64,000 nt of DNA from Dyadobacter koreensis. GTDB lineage: Bacteria; Bacteroidota; Bacteroidia; Cytophagales; Spirosomataceae. The DNA is taken from contig NZ_FNXY01000007.1 of assembly GCF_900108855.1 (NCBI RefSeq), positions 62,001 through 126,000 on the forward strand. Reading direction: 5' to 3'. Both the position numbers and the translations under genes were made by a program. Each line of letters opens with the position of its first letter. Positions within the stretch are counted from its first letter, which is position 1. Shown here in pieces: positions 19,486-28,619 of this stretch. Below the pieces are notes generated by a model. It was given only the letters and a program-made list of their open reading frames with translations, was not told the origin of the DNA and ran no database searches.

Positions 19486-20085
19486 TTAATTTTTACAAAG
19501 GGGAATGGTGCACCCGTAAGATTTCATCGCCAGAACGTTCGCCGCCGGCAGAGACTGACTTTTTAAAAGACCTTCGATTGCAATTCTGGCATATGCAGTT
19601 TTCTCCTCAGTACAATATCGGCTGGCGTTATAGTTACCTCTGTAATAAAGCCTTTGATCCCGACCTATGATGGCGGCCTGGGGCGTAGCATAAACACCGC
19701 ACTGTTCGGCAACTGTCTGATCAAAAATAACAGGAATTTTCAGACCTATTTTATCCTGTATATAATCGACTGTGTGGGTTTCATCAGATAGTACAACTAC
19801 TACGAATTGGACATCTTTTCCATAACTATTCACAAGGGTCTTGAAGTGATTTTTGTTGAACCTAGAACAAGGACAATGAGGATTATAAAAGTGTAAAAAC
19901 AGCGGTTTATCTGATTGTCCGGGAATCTTCGATTTGAAATCAATCCTGGTTCCATTGGCCACAGGCCTATAATTTGCAGGAACAGGCGTTGGCAATTGGT
20001 ACTTCCAATCATTATACCAGAAGACAGCTGCAACAATGCCAGACAGCAGTGTCAGCCACCCAACCACAAAGCCTTTTTTCAACAT
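19486..20085 (-). CDS. Membrane-anchored thioredoxin-like protein (DUF6436/redoxin type)
   Basis: A 199-residue protein with one N-terminal membrane anchor (about 5-24) and a thioredoxin fold facing the periplasm. The active-site region reads FLHFYNPHCPCSRFN. The cysteines are Cys72 and Cys74, a CxC instead of the usual CxxC. The cis-proline loop is YATPQAAII, and the end YGCTIPLC resembles the GCTI tail of redoxins. It is probably a thiol oxidoreductase or peroxiredoxin-like protein. The hybrid kinase gene starts 13 bases downstream, so the two are very likely cotranscribed. The DUF6436 name is from memory of the CPCSRFN motif. Confidence 0.8.
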   Translation of the reverse strand: MLKKGFVVGWLTLLSGIVAAVFWYNDWKYQLPTPVPANYRPVANGTRIDFKSKIPGQSDKPLFLHFYNPHCPCSRFNKNHFKTLVNSYGKDVQFVVVVLSDETHTVDYIQDKIGLKIPVIFDQTVAEQCGVYATPQAAIIGRDQRLYYRGNYNASRYCTEEKTAYARIAIEGLLKSQSLPAANVLAMKSYGCTIPLCKN

Positions 20086-20737
20086 CTTATTTCAGAAGAT
20101 CTTATAGTATTTATACAATTAATTCGAGGGCATGTAAAATTACCCAAAAATCTGAAAATCACAAGTATCTGATGCACCCATGGTGACACATGTCGGTCAG
20201 AAAGCAAACGATCACTAAGACATCCGTTTGAAAAATATTCAAAAACGCTATCTTCTTCAGGCATCGGGTTATCATGAAACAGGAAGAAAATCGCCTTTGC
20301 CAAATATCATTAAGACAAATCTATTCCAATGAATTCAATACTAATTCACATTAAATACTTTAAAATAAATAAGATTCGCATGGGCAGACCAAATACACTT
20401 TAACAACTGGACGGTTGTCAATCATAAACGTTACGTCTAAAAACCGAAGAAAATATGAACAATAAGCCGGTTGAAAAGAAAATAATTTCCTGTTCAACCG
20501 ACTTTAAGAAAGGGATGAGATTTTTAATGAGTACTGGTGATGAAAAGTTTTGGCTGCATTATCCAAATAAAAGTTGTTCTGATCAGGCGGATACTACAGT
20601 GGCGTTGTATCTTACAGAAAGCGTATCTCCCCGTTTTTTTGCAGGAAGGCCGGCTCCCTCACAGAACGAAATTACTTATCACTTCTAAAATGTACGAAAT
20701 TTAGATTTTGGCGTAAACCATTGCATCTTTTTTCTAC
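20086..20737. other. Intergenic region with one doubtful small gene
   Basis: Between the redoxin gene (minus) and the convergent hypothetical gene ending at 20738. Apart from the 77-codon frame listed separately I see only AT-rich sequence and no clear promoter, repeat or hairpin. Confidence 0.4.
20455..20688 (+). CDS. Doubtful small hypothetical protein
   Basis: A 77-codon frame with ATG after a GAAGAAAAT purine run. The product (FKKGMRFLMSTGDEKFWLHY and AGRPAPSQNEITYHF) has no signal peptide, membrane helix or known motif. It is the only usable frame in a 650-base gap. It could be real, or chance. Nothing in the context suggests a role. Confidence 0.3.
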   Translation: MNNKPVEKKIISCSTDFKKGMRFLMSTGDEKFWLHYPNKSCSDQADTTVALYLTESVSPRFFAGRPAPSQNEITYHF

Positions 20738-21091
20738 CTAGTGTACACAGCCTGCACGAGCAACCTGATTTGGCATCGTTGCACTTGCCAGCGTAAGCGG
20801 ATGAGCATAATAATATTGCTCAAACTCTTTAACCGCCAACCGGATTTGCTTGGCTGATATACCACTGTATTTAATTTGCATATCCTTCACCTGGTGCGGC
20901 TCCAATCGTTTCAGTTTCCAATATTTCGGATGACTTTCTCCGATGACCTTATGAAAATCTTCATCATGCGAATCCTTGATAAGCACGTCGATATCGACGT
21001 ATACCTTTGTAAAATCCTCCGATAGATCCCCCTGAATAATCACTTGGATTGACCTGCCATTCGGATGTTTGTAAACTTTAAATCTTTTCAT
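20738..21091 (-). CDS. Conserved-looking hypothetical protein
   Basis: A 117-residue soluble protein without signal peptide. Its N-terminal half forms alternating strands (FKVYKHPNGRSIQVIIQGDL and YVDIDVLIKDS), then a helical stretch (SAKQIRLAVKEFEQYYYAHPL), and it ends CVH. I do not recognise the family. It follows the purple-acid-type phosphatase gene by 15 bases on the same strand, so it is probably the second gene of that operon. The compact strand-strand-helix arrangement suggests a small alpha/beta domain, but no function can be inferred. Confidence 0.7.
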   Translation of the reverse strand: MKRFKVYKHPNGRSIQVIIQGDLSEDFTKVYVDIDVLIKDSHDEDFHKVIGESHPKYWKLKRLEPHQVKDMQIKYSGISAKQIRLAVKEFEQYYYAHPLTLASATMPNQVARAGCVH

Positions 21092-21106
21092 TTGATATGT
21101 TGACGA

Positions 21107-22501
21107 CTACTTATTTGATTTTCTCTGCTTATACTTTAAAAACCGTTCATTGTATTCTTTCAGGTCTGCTTCTTTAAAACGCTTCTGCAGATCCTCAGGC
21201 AGATTCAGACGCTCCTGCATTTTTAGCGAACCTGAAAGTTCCACCAAAGTATTTTGTCCTTTCTGATCTTTCACAAGATCGAAAGCATCATAGGTGTCGC
21301 CATTCACGGTGTAAGCCTTAAAAGATAGTTTGTTGTGGTTTACATCCAAAACCTGATAAAGCTGAGTGTTGGAAGCAGCCCTGTCCATCCAGTTTTCCAG
21401 TCCGAGCTCATACATTTTAGGGCCGCTTACCGACACGACGTAAATCGGGCCATCAGGTTTTTTTCTGACCTGTCCAAGAGGAATATTGATCCCTCGGGCA
21501 TACGTATGGTCATGGCCCTGCAAAACAATATCAACGTGATACTTTTTATAAAGAGGCTCCATTTTTTCTCTCCATTTCGCATTGTCACGCCCATTTGCCG
21601 TAGAATAGATCGGATGATGATGAAACACGACGGTCCACCGGTTTGGATTATCTTTAATGTTTTCCTCAAACCACTTCGCTTGTTTTTCCATCACATCTGC
21701 ACTGTTTATTGCTTCCTGAGAATTCAGTGAGATAAATCTTACGCCCTGATAATCCACAAAGTAAGCGGTTTCGTCCAGACCTTCCGGACCATTTTCCGGT
21801 AAGGCAAACTGCGGCCGCCAGTGTTTAGAAAGTACTCCGTTTTGGTTTGCGTCCTTATAATATTCATGGTTGCCCGGCGATGATAAACTTGGAATCATCC
21901 CATTGATCCAGCCTCCCGCCTCAAACCATTCGCCCCACTCGTAATCTATATTGGCACGATTGATCAAATCTCCTGCATGAATGATAAGATCAGCTTTCGG
22001 AAGCGTAGTGAATGCACCGCGAATGGCTCGTGACCAAAGCGAGCGGACATCATTTTGGGCATCTCCAAAATAAAGAAACGATACCGGATCATTTTTCTCA
22101 GAAGCTGTCTTGAAATGATACCATTCGCTCCACTGTGTCCCATTTCCTACACGACACACATATTGTGTGGCCGGTTTAAGATCTGTAAAATCAACTTCAT
22201 GATAATTCACCAGCCTGCCATCGATCTCGACTTGCTGGGTTTTGGCTTTGATAAGTTTTGCATTTTTCTGAAAATCAGGAGACGGATCTGCTTCATGGAT
22301 CGCTGCAACAGCTTCCAGTACGGTTGAATCGGTACGCCAGTTTACAGCTTGCGAAAAAGCAGGATTGCCCTTGAACCCCAGGATTACACGGTCGGGAAAT
22401 AAAGACGCAGGATATGATTTGCTGACTTGTCCATTAACTACCGAAGGTGATAAACTTATTGCTATAAAAACGAAAAGGAAGGGCTTAAAATAGAGGTTCA
22501 T
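21107..22501 (-). CDS. Exported purple-acid-phosphatase-type metallophosphoesterase
   Basis: A 464-residue secreted enzyme: signal peptide, an N-terminal fibronectin-like purple acid phosphatase domain (VDFTDLKPATQYVCRVGNG) and a calcineurin-like metallophosphoesterase domain. Metal ligands are visible in order: YFGDAQND, HAGDLINR, SPGNHEYY, VFHHHPIY and LQGHDHTYARG. These hydrolyse phosphate monoesters or diesters in the periplasm or outside. An in-frame ATG exists at 22573, but the 24 residues before the ATG at 22501 are not signal-like, whereas MNLYFKPFLFVFIAISLS is. The hypothetical gene at 20738 follows after 15 bases. A role in phosphate scavenging is likely. Confidence 0.92.
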   Translation of the reverse strand: MNLYFKPFLFVFIAISLSPSVVNGQVSKSYPASLFPDRVILGFKGNPAFSQAVNWRTDSTVLEAVAAIHEADPSPDFQKNAKLIKAKTQQVEIDGRLVNYHEVDFTDLKPATQYVCRVGNGTQWSEWYHFKTASEKNDPVSFLYFGDAQNDVRSLWSRAIRGAFTTLPKADLIIHAGDLINRANIDYEWGEWFEAGGWINGMIPSLSSPGNHEYYKDANQNGVLSKHWRPQFALPENGPEGLDETAYFVDYQGVRFISLNSQEAINSADVMEKQAKWFEENIKDNPNRWTVVFHHHPIYSTANGRDNAKWREKMEPLYKKYHVDIVLQGHDHTYARGINIPLGQVRKKPDGPIYVVSVSGPKMYELGLENWMDRAASNTQLYQVLDVNHNKLSFKAYTVNGDTYDAFDLVKDQKGQNTLVELSGSLKMQERLNLPEDLQKRFKEADLKEYNERFLKYKQRKSNK

Positions 22502-22958
22502 TTTGAAAAGTATCATTTTAATGCGCAATAATAGGCGATTCAAAATAAGTTTTTCCAAAAAACAGATTAACAAAATGTGAATTCCGAAAATCCACTTTTA
22601 ATTCTTTATCTCAGGCATTACAGCCTGTAAATTGCTTAATTCCCAAAGTTGTTTTCCCAACTTTTTTAAGTCGATCACGTCCTCACTGGCTTGTAGTTTA
22701 CAAAGTTTTCTCATGATAAATTTTCGGTATCCGGCGCAGTTTGGAGGTCAAGAAAGGTGCGGCACCTTGTAAGGCTGCTTTGAAACAGGACAATTCAATA
22801 TGATATTGTATCCTTTTCGATAATTCAAAGCGTTAAAAAAAGCCGATTTCAGGAACAGCAACTCTGAGATTAAATAACAAGGGGCATAACCTTATATGAT
22901 TAAGACACAATATTTTTTATTTATCAAAGAAATATTAAACAACACGCTTTCCTGATGA
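22502..22958. other. Intergenic region
   Basis: About 450 bases between two minus-strand genes. It carries no supported coding frame, hairpin or operator. It should contain the promoter of the phosphatase operon. Confidence 0.4.
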
Positions 22959-24014
22959 CTATGCGGACGCCACGCCAAAATTTTCCAGCAACTTTTGTTT
23001 TAAATATTCGGTCGAAAAATCGATTTTGATTTCTACCCACATCGGTAGATGATCTGACATTTGGAATGTCTTCCAGTTTTTATAATTAAGCGTTCCCGAG
23101 ATGAATGGTTTGTAAATCTCGCTCTCAGACTCCTTGAAAACATATTGAAAAAAATCGAAAATACCTGCTCTGTCTTTAGACCGGAAACGATTGTCATCTA
23201 CTTTCAATGCAATCTGATCATAAAATTTATTTTTATCCGCGTTACTGCCGGGGATTTCATCTTTTGTCAGCGCGGCCGGAACCTTAAACCCTGCATCGGT
23301 TAAAGCCTTCATCGTCGCATCGCTTCGCTTGAAGATATTGAAATCGCCCAGAACAATCCAATTGGGCGTACTGGCAGTTTTCTCCTCGCTCCGTTTTTTG
23401 ATAAATCCGGCGACATCAATAATTTCCTGCAGTCGCCTTGGATCTTCGGCGACAGAGTCTCCATAATATATATGTACAGTCGCCAAAACGAAATCCGTCC
23501 AGCCGGATTTAAATCCACACATAAAAGGCGTTCTCGAAAACTGCACACTCTTTGGCGGAAGGACGATTTCCCCTGTCAGACCGCTGAGCTTGACTTTTCG
23601 GGTATCAAATACAAAGGCCATCCGTTCCATATTCCCTCCCCCTTTCGAATCGGAAACATCTGTAAAAACACATTGCCAGTCGCTACCCAGTATCCGCAGA
23701 ACCTGGTTAATTGCGCTTAGATCATCGCGTACTTCCTGTACAGCGACCAGATCAAAAGCCGCGATAATTTCGGCAATGTAAAAGTAGGTATCCAAAAGTC
23801 TTTCCCCACCTTTGTTTTTAGGTCCAAATTCACGGATATTCCAGGTTGCCAACAGAAGGCTCTCGTTCTGACTACGCTCCGGAATCTTCTCCTTCGCGAA
23901 CCCATCCCGCAGGCTGATCAGACCTTGTATAATCCGAATGCGGTCTTCTTTTTTAAGTCGGTCCATCGCGGTTTCTATCGGGCTGGCAATGACAAGATCT
24001 TTGTAAAAAGGCAT
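22959..24014 (-). CDS. Endonuclease/exonuclease/phosphatase-family protein
   Basis: A 351-residue protein with the DNase I-like (EEP) fold. The catalytic landmarks are in order: LATWNIREFG (Asn), VAVQEVRDD (Glu), VLATVHIYYG, VLGDFNIFK (Asp, Asn) and MSDHLPMWVEI (Asp-His). About 45 residues precede the domain, without a signal peptide, so it is probably cytoplasmic. Substrates in this fold range from DNA to phospholipids and inositol phosphates, and the sequence alone does not choose. It is a single gene with no operon partner. Confidence 0.88.
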   Translation of the reverse strand: MPFYKDLVIASPIETAMDRLKKEDRIRIIQGLISLRDGFAKEKIPERSQNESLLLATWNIREFGPKNKGGERLLDTYFYIAEIIAAFDLVAVQEVRDDLSAINQVLRILGSDWQCVFTDVSDSKGGGNMERMAFVFDTRKVKLSGLTGEIVLPPKSVQFSRTPFMCGFKSGWTDFVLATVHIYYGDSVAEDPRRLQEIIDVAGFIKKRSEEKTASTPNWIVLGDFNIFKRSDATMKALTDAGFKVPAALTKDEIPGSNADKNKFYDQIALKVDDNRFRSKDRAGIFDFFQYVFKESESEIYKPFISGTLNYKNWKTFQMSDHLPMWVEIKIDFSTEYLKQKLLENFGVASA

Positions 24015-24120
24015 GGCTAAAATTGGTTAACGACTTATGGTGCCCGGATGGTCCGGATCATAAATTTACCATTCCATAGTCACATTCAGGTTATTCAACT
24101 TATAAAGTTACTATCCGGCA

Positions 24121-24438
24121 ATGGTATCGGATCAGGTCCATGAACTGTATTTCAGCACTAATGATACCCTCCGGCAGCATCGGCCAAATGAAGCGCAGAA
24201 AATCAATGAAAAATCCTTCAGTTTCAAAACCTTAAATTTGCAGTCAGTCAATAAGGAACAGAATCTATCAAAATGGCGGGATATATTTTCAGAATTATTG
24301 ATAAAAAAGTCTTACAAATCACGGTTCAGAAAAGAATTTTACCCAACTAACGATCTTTATTTATATACGAATTTTCTAAAAAAAGTCGATATGAGAAAAT
24401 CGCCGAGAATCCCGAACCGGAAGATCCTATATTCATAA
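24121..24438 (+). pseudogene. Possible remnant of an AraC-type sensor domain
   Basis: An open stretch of 105 codons with no recognised full-length family. The segment LQSVNKEQNLSKWRDIFSEL faintly resembles the opening of AraC-binding-like sensor domains, where a short strand is followed by a WxxxF helix. No DNA-binding domain follows. A second short open piece, in another frame, covers about 24454-24576. It is next to a clearly broken aldo/keto reductase gene, so it may be part of the same decayed locus. It could also be a chance frame. Confidence 0.3.
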
Positions 24439-24753
24439 GAAAAATTTTATAAGTAATTGTGTGTTTAATTCGATTTGTCCCCTGCTCAAAACCGATAATG
24501 GCATTTTCAACCGAAATGAGGCTGCATTGGAAATTCATAAAAACCGGAACCATTTTTTATACCGATCGTTATATTAAAAATTACCAGAATTTCGGACAGA
24601 AAGTTGCAGGAACGAATATTTGACTGATCTATGCGCTTTGAAATCAACTTAGAAAAGATCTATGCGCATCATTTGTGATAATTGAAGTTCATTTACAAGG
24701 AAGTTAAATCTATTTTTTTTGTAATTAATATAACGATCGTTATTTTTTTAATC

Positions 24754-25181
24754 ATGGACTATAAAGTTTTTGGACAAAAATCGGGAGTTCATGTCTCTAC
24801 CTTAGCGCCAGGTACTGGAAACTTCGGAACCGTCTGGCCATTTGGGGCATCAAAAGAGGCAAAAACTGTTTTCGACCGTTATGCCGAAGCTCGCGGAAAT
24901 TACATCGATACCGCCGATGCCTATCAAGGTGGTCGATCAGAGACTTATCCGGGAGATGTTCTTACCAGTGAGCGCGACAACTTTGTTATCCCTTCGTTAC
25001 CATCATCAGCCCCCGTAATTTGAAACAATTGGAAGATAATCTCGGCACGCTTGATCTTACGTTGAACGCGGAGCAGGTTAAAAGTTTAAATGAAGCAAGT
25101 AAAATCAGCCTCGATTCACCGCACAAGATTATTTTCGCGTCTAAAAATAATAAAAATGTCCTGCAGCCTGCTCCCATTTGA
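24754..25181 (+). pseudogene. Aldo/keto reductase pseudogene with large internal deletion
   Basis: Reading from ATG 24754 gives a good aldo/keto reductase N-terminus: YKVFGQKSGVHVSTLAPGTG, then GASKEAKTVFDRYAEA and NYIDTADAYQGGRSE, ending after ERDNFVI near 24990. The next bases, in a different frame, read TIISPRNLKQLEDNLGTLDL and TLNAEQVKSLNEASKIS. These are the C-terminal part of the same family, with a stop at 25181. The two pieces together are about 140 residues, against about 330 for an intact enzyme. The middle of the barrel, with the Lys and His of the Asp-Tyr-Lys-His active site, is missing. A deletion plus frame change is the simplest explanation. Confidence 0.88.
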
Positions 25182-25287
25182 CTGCGATTTCTTAAATCCA
25201 CGAAATGTGTCAGCAATCCCTGATTTTGTGTCAAAGCCACTGCCAGGACCCGCGGTACCTTTGTAGTGTATTAAAACGATAAACAAA

Positions 25288-26106
25288 ATGTCAAAAATAA
25301 TTTTAATTACCGGTGCCTCACGTGGTTTTGGTAAACTTTGGGCAAAAGCACTTTTAGAACGTGGAGATAAAGTAGCAGCAACGGCGAGAAATACAGAAGA
25401 TCTTAGTGATCTGGTAGCCGAATTCGGTAATGCAGTTTTTCCGGTTGAGCTTGATGTCAATAACCGGGAAGCGTGTTTTGCTGCGGTTGAGAAAACGAAG
25501 ACACAGTTCGGCCGCATCGATGTCGTGATCAATAACGCGGGTTTCGGTTTGTTCGGTGCGATAGAAGAGACAACAGAGAAGCAGGCCCGGGACCAAATGG
25601 AGACCAATTTTTTTGGGCTTCTCTGGATTACCCAGGCGGTCCTTCCGGTGATGAGAGAGCAGAGAAACGGGCACATCATCCAGGTTTCCAGTTTTCTGGG
25701 ACTTGTTTCGCTTCCCGTCCTGGGACTTTACAATGCATCAAAGTATGCGGTTAACGGTTTAAGCGAAACGCTGGCGAGTGAAGTAAAAGATTTTGGTATA
25801 AAAGTAAGTTTAATTGAGCCCAACGGATTCTCAACCGACTGGGCCGGAGCGTCAGCTTTTCAGACCGAGCCAAACGAGGCTTACGGGCCGGTTAAAAAAG
25901 CATTTTTTGAAAATGCTACACCCGATTCATGGGGAAAACCGGAATCCACGGCTGGTGCTGTTTTACAATTAATTGATTCAGAAAATCCTCCGCTGCATTT
26001 TTTATTAGGTAAAGTTGCCTATCCTGCTGTAAAACAAGTCTATCATCAGCGTCTGAATGAGTTTGAAACCTGGAAAGAAATCTCGGCCCAGGCGCATGGC
26101 CACTAA
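25288..26106 (+). CDS. Short-chain dehydrogenase/reductase
   Basis: A 272-residue classical SDR. The cofactor motif TGASRGFG (8-15) precedes NNAG (82-85), and the catalytic residues Ser135, Tyr148 and Lys152 (YNASK) are in place. An arginine after the second strand (AATARN) suggests NADP(H). A PxG-type segment (EPNGFSTDW) follows the active site. The AraC regulator starting at 26198 follows on the same strand and may control it. An intact aldo/keto reductase probably once stood just upstream. The substrate is unknown. Confidence 0.93.
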   Translation: MSKIILITGASRGFGKLWAKALLERGDKVAATARNTEDLSDLVAEFGNAVFPVELDVNNREACFAAVEKTKTQFGRIDVVINNAGFGLFGAIEETTEKQARDQMETNFFGLLWITQAVLPVMREQRNGHIIQVSSFLGLVSLPVLGLYNASKYAVNGLSETLASEVKDFGIKVSLIEPNGFSTDWAGASAFQTEPNEAYGPVKKAFFENATPDSWGKPESTAGAVLQLIDSENPPLHFLLGKVAYPAVKQVYHQRLNEFETWKEISAQAHGH

Positions 26107-26197
26107 CCAATTTTATTTTGAAATACGACAGTGCAATCTACATTTCTAAACATGTTGATTGTACTGTTATTCTTTGAATATTACATTAGTCCACCAT

Positions 26198-27088
26198 ATG
26201 AAACACTATAAAAATTTGAGTGAGCTGCACCGCGAAAACGGAATGCCACCGGCTGAAAATCCATTATTCAGTATTTACCAATGCAATAAAGTCTGCACGC
26301 TTGGGGACCGTGCCTTCACAAGCGACTTTTATATGATCGGATTTAAAAAACTAAAATCAGGCGTGATCCTTTATGGCCGCACGAGATACGATCATGATTG
26401 CGGGTCTATGATGTTTGTCAGGCCGCGTCAGATCATTGAAATGAAGAATCTCCATCTGGATGAAGACGGATTTCTTCTGTTCATTCACGAAGACTTTTTA
26501 AATGGTCATAATCTTCACACGGAAATCAGGAAATATCACTATTTTGATTACGAAACTAACGAGGCGCTGCATCTTTCTCCGAAAGAAGAAGGTACCGTCT
26601 GGGATCTGTACCGAAAAATTGAGAGCGAATACTATAACAATCAGGACGAATACAGCCGTGAAATTATATTGGCAAATGTTGATACGCTACTAAAATATGC
26701 GCAGCGTTATTACAAAAGACAATTTATAAATCGGTCAGAAATATCCGGCAGAACAGTCAGTAAATTCATTTCCGAAATGGACTCCTATGTTTCAAATGGT
26801 TTACTCGCCAGCAAAGGCCTTCCATCTGTTCAGTATATGGCAGAAAAGCTGAATATTTCACCTGGCTATTTATCGGATGTCTTAAAGCAGGAAAGTGGAA
26901 AAACTGCGCTTGAACATATCCACATTTATTTGATGTCCGAAGCAAAAAATCTTCTGTTGTCAGAAAATAAAACAGTGTCAGAAATCGCATATGCAATGGG
27001 ATTTGATAACCTTTCCTATTTTTCCAGACTCTTCAAAAAGGAGGTCGGCATGACGCCTGTTCTATTTAAAAGACAATCTTTTAACTGA
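26198..27088 (+). CDS. AraC-family transcriptional regulator
   Basis: A 296-residue regulator with an N-terminal cupin-like sensor part (to about 170) and a C-terminal DNA-binding part. HTH 1 is MAEKLNISPGYLSDVLKQES and HTH 2 is VSEIAYAMGFDNLSYFSRLF, followed by the conserved FKKEVGMTP. The frame is open to a TTG at 26159, but the first ATG (26198) starts a normal AraC N-terminus. It lies 91 bases after the SDR gene, same strand. AraC proteins next to oxidoreductases of this kind often control them; that is inference here. Confidence 0.91.
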   Translation: MKHYKNLSELHRENGMPPAENPLFSIYQCNKVCTLGDRAFTSDFYMIGFKKLKSGVILYGRTRYDHDCGSMMFVRPRQIIEMKNLHLDEDGFLLFIHEDFLNGHNLHTEIRKYHYFDYETNEALHLSPKEEGTVWDLYRKIESEYYNNQDEYSREIILANVDTLLKYAQRYYKRQFINRSEISGRTVSKFISEMDSYVSNGLLASKGLPSVQYMAEKLNISPGYLSDVLKQESGKTALEHIHIYLMSEAKNLLLSENKTVSEIAYAMGFDNLSYFSRLFKKEVGMTPVLFKRQSFN

Positions 27089-27144
27089 AAATATATCAAA
27101 CCTTTTTATTTTGCACAACCTACTCAGGGTATAAACATCCTGGT

Positions 27145-27798
27145 TTACCGATACCGATCATCTGACTGATATTCTTCAATTTCTTTTAACATTTCCATGG
27201 ATTGAATTACCGGGTCCCATTCCTTACCTCTAAAGATATAGCGAAACCACTTTTTACTCCGGTTCTCATAATTTATGTTGACGAAAAACCAGATAGCTAA
27301 AATGACAAATATGGTCGTAATTGAAAGCTGGATCATTAGCCAAAAAGGATTTTCAAACATTCTTTCGCTAATGCTGAATGTGGACCAGACAGGTGCGTGC
27401 AAAAACATTAATCGTGCTATCAATAACGTAGAACTCTTCAATCTCGCCAGCCGGTATTGAGTCTTGAAAAGAGGCTCGCTGATATCAGTCTGATAAATCA
27501 ACACAACCTGGTAAATGTAGATTCCGATTACCACTGTGATTGTCACGACATGTATAAATATTGAAATCCAGAAAAAGGGACTTGCGAAAGAATAAGTCCG
27601 ATACAATACAATACTTAGAAAAGTGGCCCACATCAGACTTGCAGCAATAATAAAAATCTTCATTGGAGCCATGGAACCTAACAGCGATTTGATTCGGATC
27701 AATGTGATCGCCGCCGCATTTTGACGGTTTAAAATAAGGCTGTCGTGAAGTCTTTTGTCGAACGAACGCCACAGCGCGACAAGCTCAGAATCTTCCAT
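27145..27798 (-). CDS. Membrane protein encoded with an ECF sigma factor
   Basis: A 217-residue protein with four predicted membrane helices (about 47-66, 72-95, 122-140 and 150-172) after a 45-residue cytoplasmic start beginning MEDSELVALWRSFDKRL. Its ATG lies two bases after the stop of the sigma factor gene, so translation is almost certainly coupled. Position and a soluble cytoplasmic N-terminus suggest an anti-sigma role, but no zinc-binding anti-sigma motif (HxxxCxxC) is present. I do not recognise the family; regulation of the sigma factor is inferred from context only. Confidence 0.75.
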   Translation of the reverse strand: MEDSELVALWRSFDKRLHDSLILNRQNAAAITLIRIKSLLGSMAPMKIFIIAASLMWATFLSIVLYRTYSFASPFFWISIFIHVVTITVVIGIYIYQVVLIYQTDISEPLFKTQYRLARLKSSTLLIARLMFLHAPVWSTFSISERMFENPFWLMIQLSITTIFVILAIWFFVNINYENRSKKWFRYIFRGKEWDPVIQSMEMLKEIEEYQSDDRYR

Positions 27799-27800
27799 GC

Positions 27801-28313
27801 TTATAAATTTTTCAGGGTTGCGAATTTTTGTCTTAATTGTTCTTTGATTCTGGAAAGCCTGGTAGAAACATTGGAAGATGTTATACCAATGATTTCCGCA
27901 ATTTGCTGCTGACTTCGCTCTTCCAGGTATAGCAAAATGAGCGCCCGGTCAAGTTCTTTTAATTCTCTGATAAACCTGTAAAGCACGGCTAGTTCGGAAT
28001 CTTGTTCCAGAGGTTGGTCGTCTGTAACCAAACTCAATATATCTGCGCTCAACGGCTGATTTAATTTGTCCCGGGTCGTCTCTTTTCTATAAAAAGAAAT
28101 TGATACATTCAGCGCTATCCGGTACATCCAGGTCGTTATCATAAACTGACCGTTGTATTTTGGGAAGGCGAGCCACAGCTGTAAAATAATTTCCTGAATG
28201 AGATCCTTTCGGTTTTCATTGTCACGGCAATAGGCATTCGCTACTTTGTATATAATGCCTTTGTTAGCCTCAATTACATTTAGAAAACTGGCGGTATCTC
28301 TTGGAAAAAACAT
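27801..28313 (-). CDS. ECF-type RNA polymerase sigma factor
   Basis: A 170-residue group IV sigma factor. Region 2 is visible as AYCRDNENRKDLIQEIILQL and TTWMYRIALNVSISFYRK, and region 4 as LDRALILLYLEERSQQQIAEI plus ITSSNVSTRLSRIKEQL, the HTH that reads the -35 element. There are no regions 1 or 3. It directs RNA polymerase to a small set of promoters, probably in response to an envelope or stress signal. It is coupled to the membrane protein gene at 27145. The target promoters are not recognisable by eye in this window. Confidence 0.93.
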   Translation of the reverse strand: MFFPRDTASFLNVIEANKGIIYKVANAYCRDNENRKDLIQEIILQLWLAFPKYNGQFMITTWMYRIALNVSISFYRKETTRDKLNQPLSADILSLVTDDQPLEQDSELAVLYRFIRELKELDRALILLYLEERSQQQIAEIIGITSSNVSTRLSRIKEQLRQKFATLKNL

Positions 28314-28619
28314 TCGGCTGTTCGTCTTGAGATTAAGAATCGATTATGTTTGTTACAGTCAATTATTCGCAGCTCTGACTCGAATGTCACATAAAACAGA
28401 GATTTATTTGAAATTTATATCTGTAAGATACCCGACCGCCAATCTTCCCATTGATGAATTATAACCCAAAAGTGCTCGTCCGGCAAGACAAGTTTGCCCG
28501 CACCCAGGCGATGAAGTGCAGCTTAATTTAGCTGAACTTTTACATACCAATCCTCCGGGTGAACGGAGGCAATTTTTAATTTACGGCTTTACTTTTTATT
28601 TATTTATTTATTTAAAAAG
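28314..28619. other. Intergenic region with a TTTA microsatellite
   Basis: About 305 bases upstream of the sigma factor gene. At the VOC gene end lies a run of four to five TTTA units (about 28595-28613), flanked by ACTTTTT (28591-28597) and AAAAAGT (28614-28620). These could pair as a weak terminator for the minus strand. Nothing else is seen. Confidence 0.45.
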
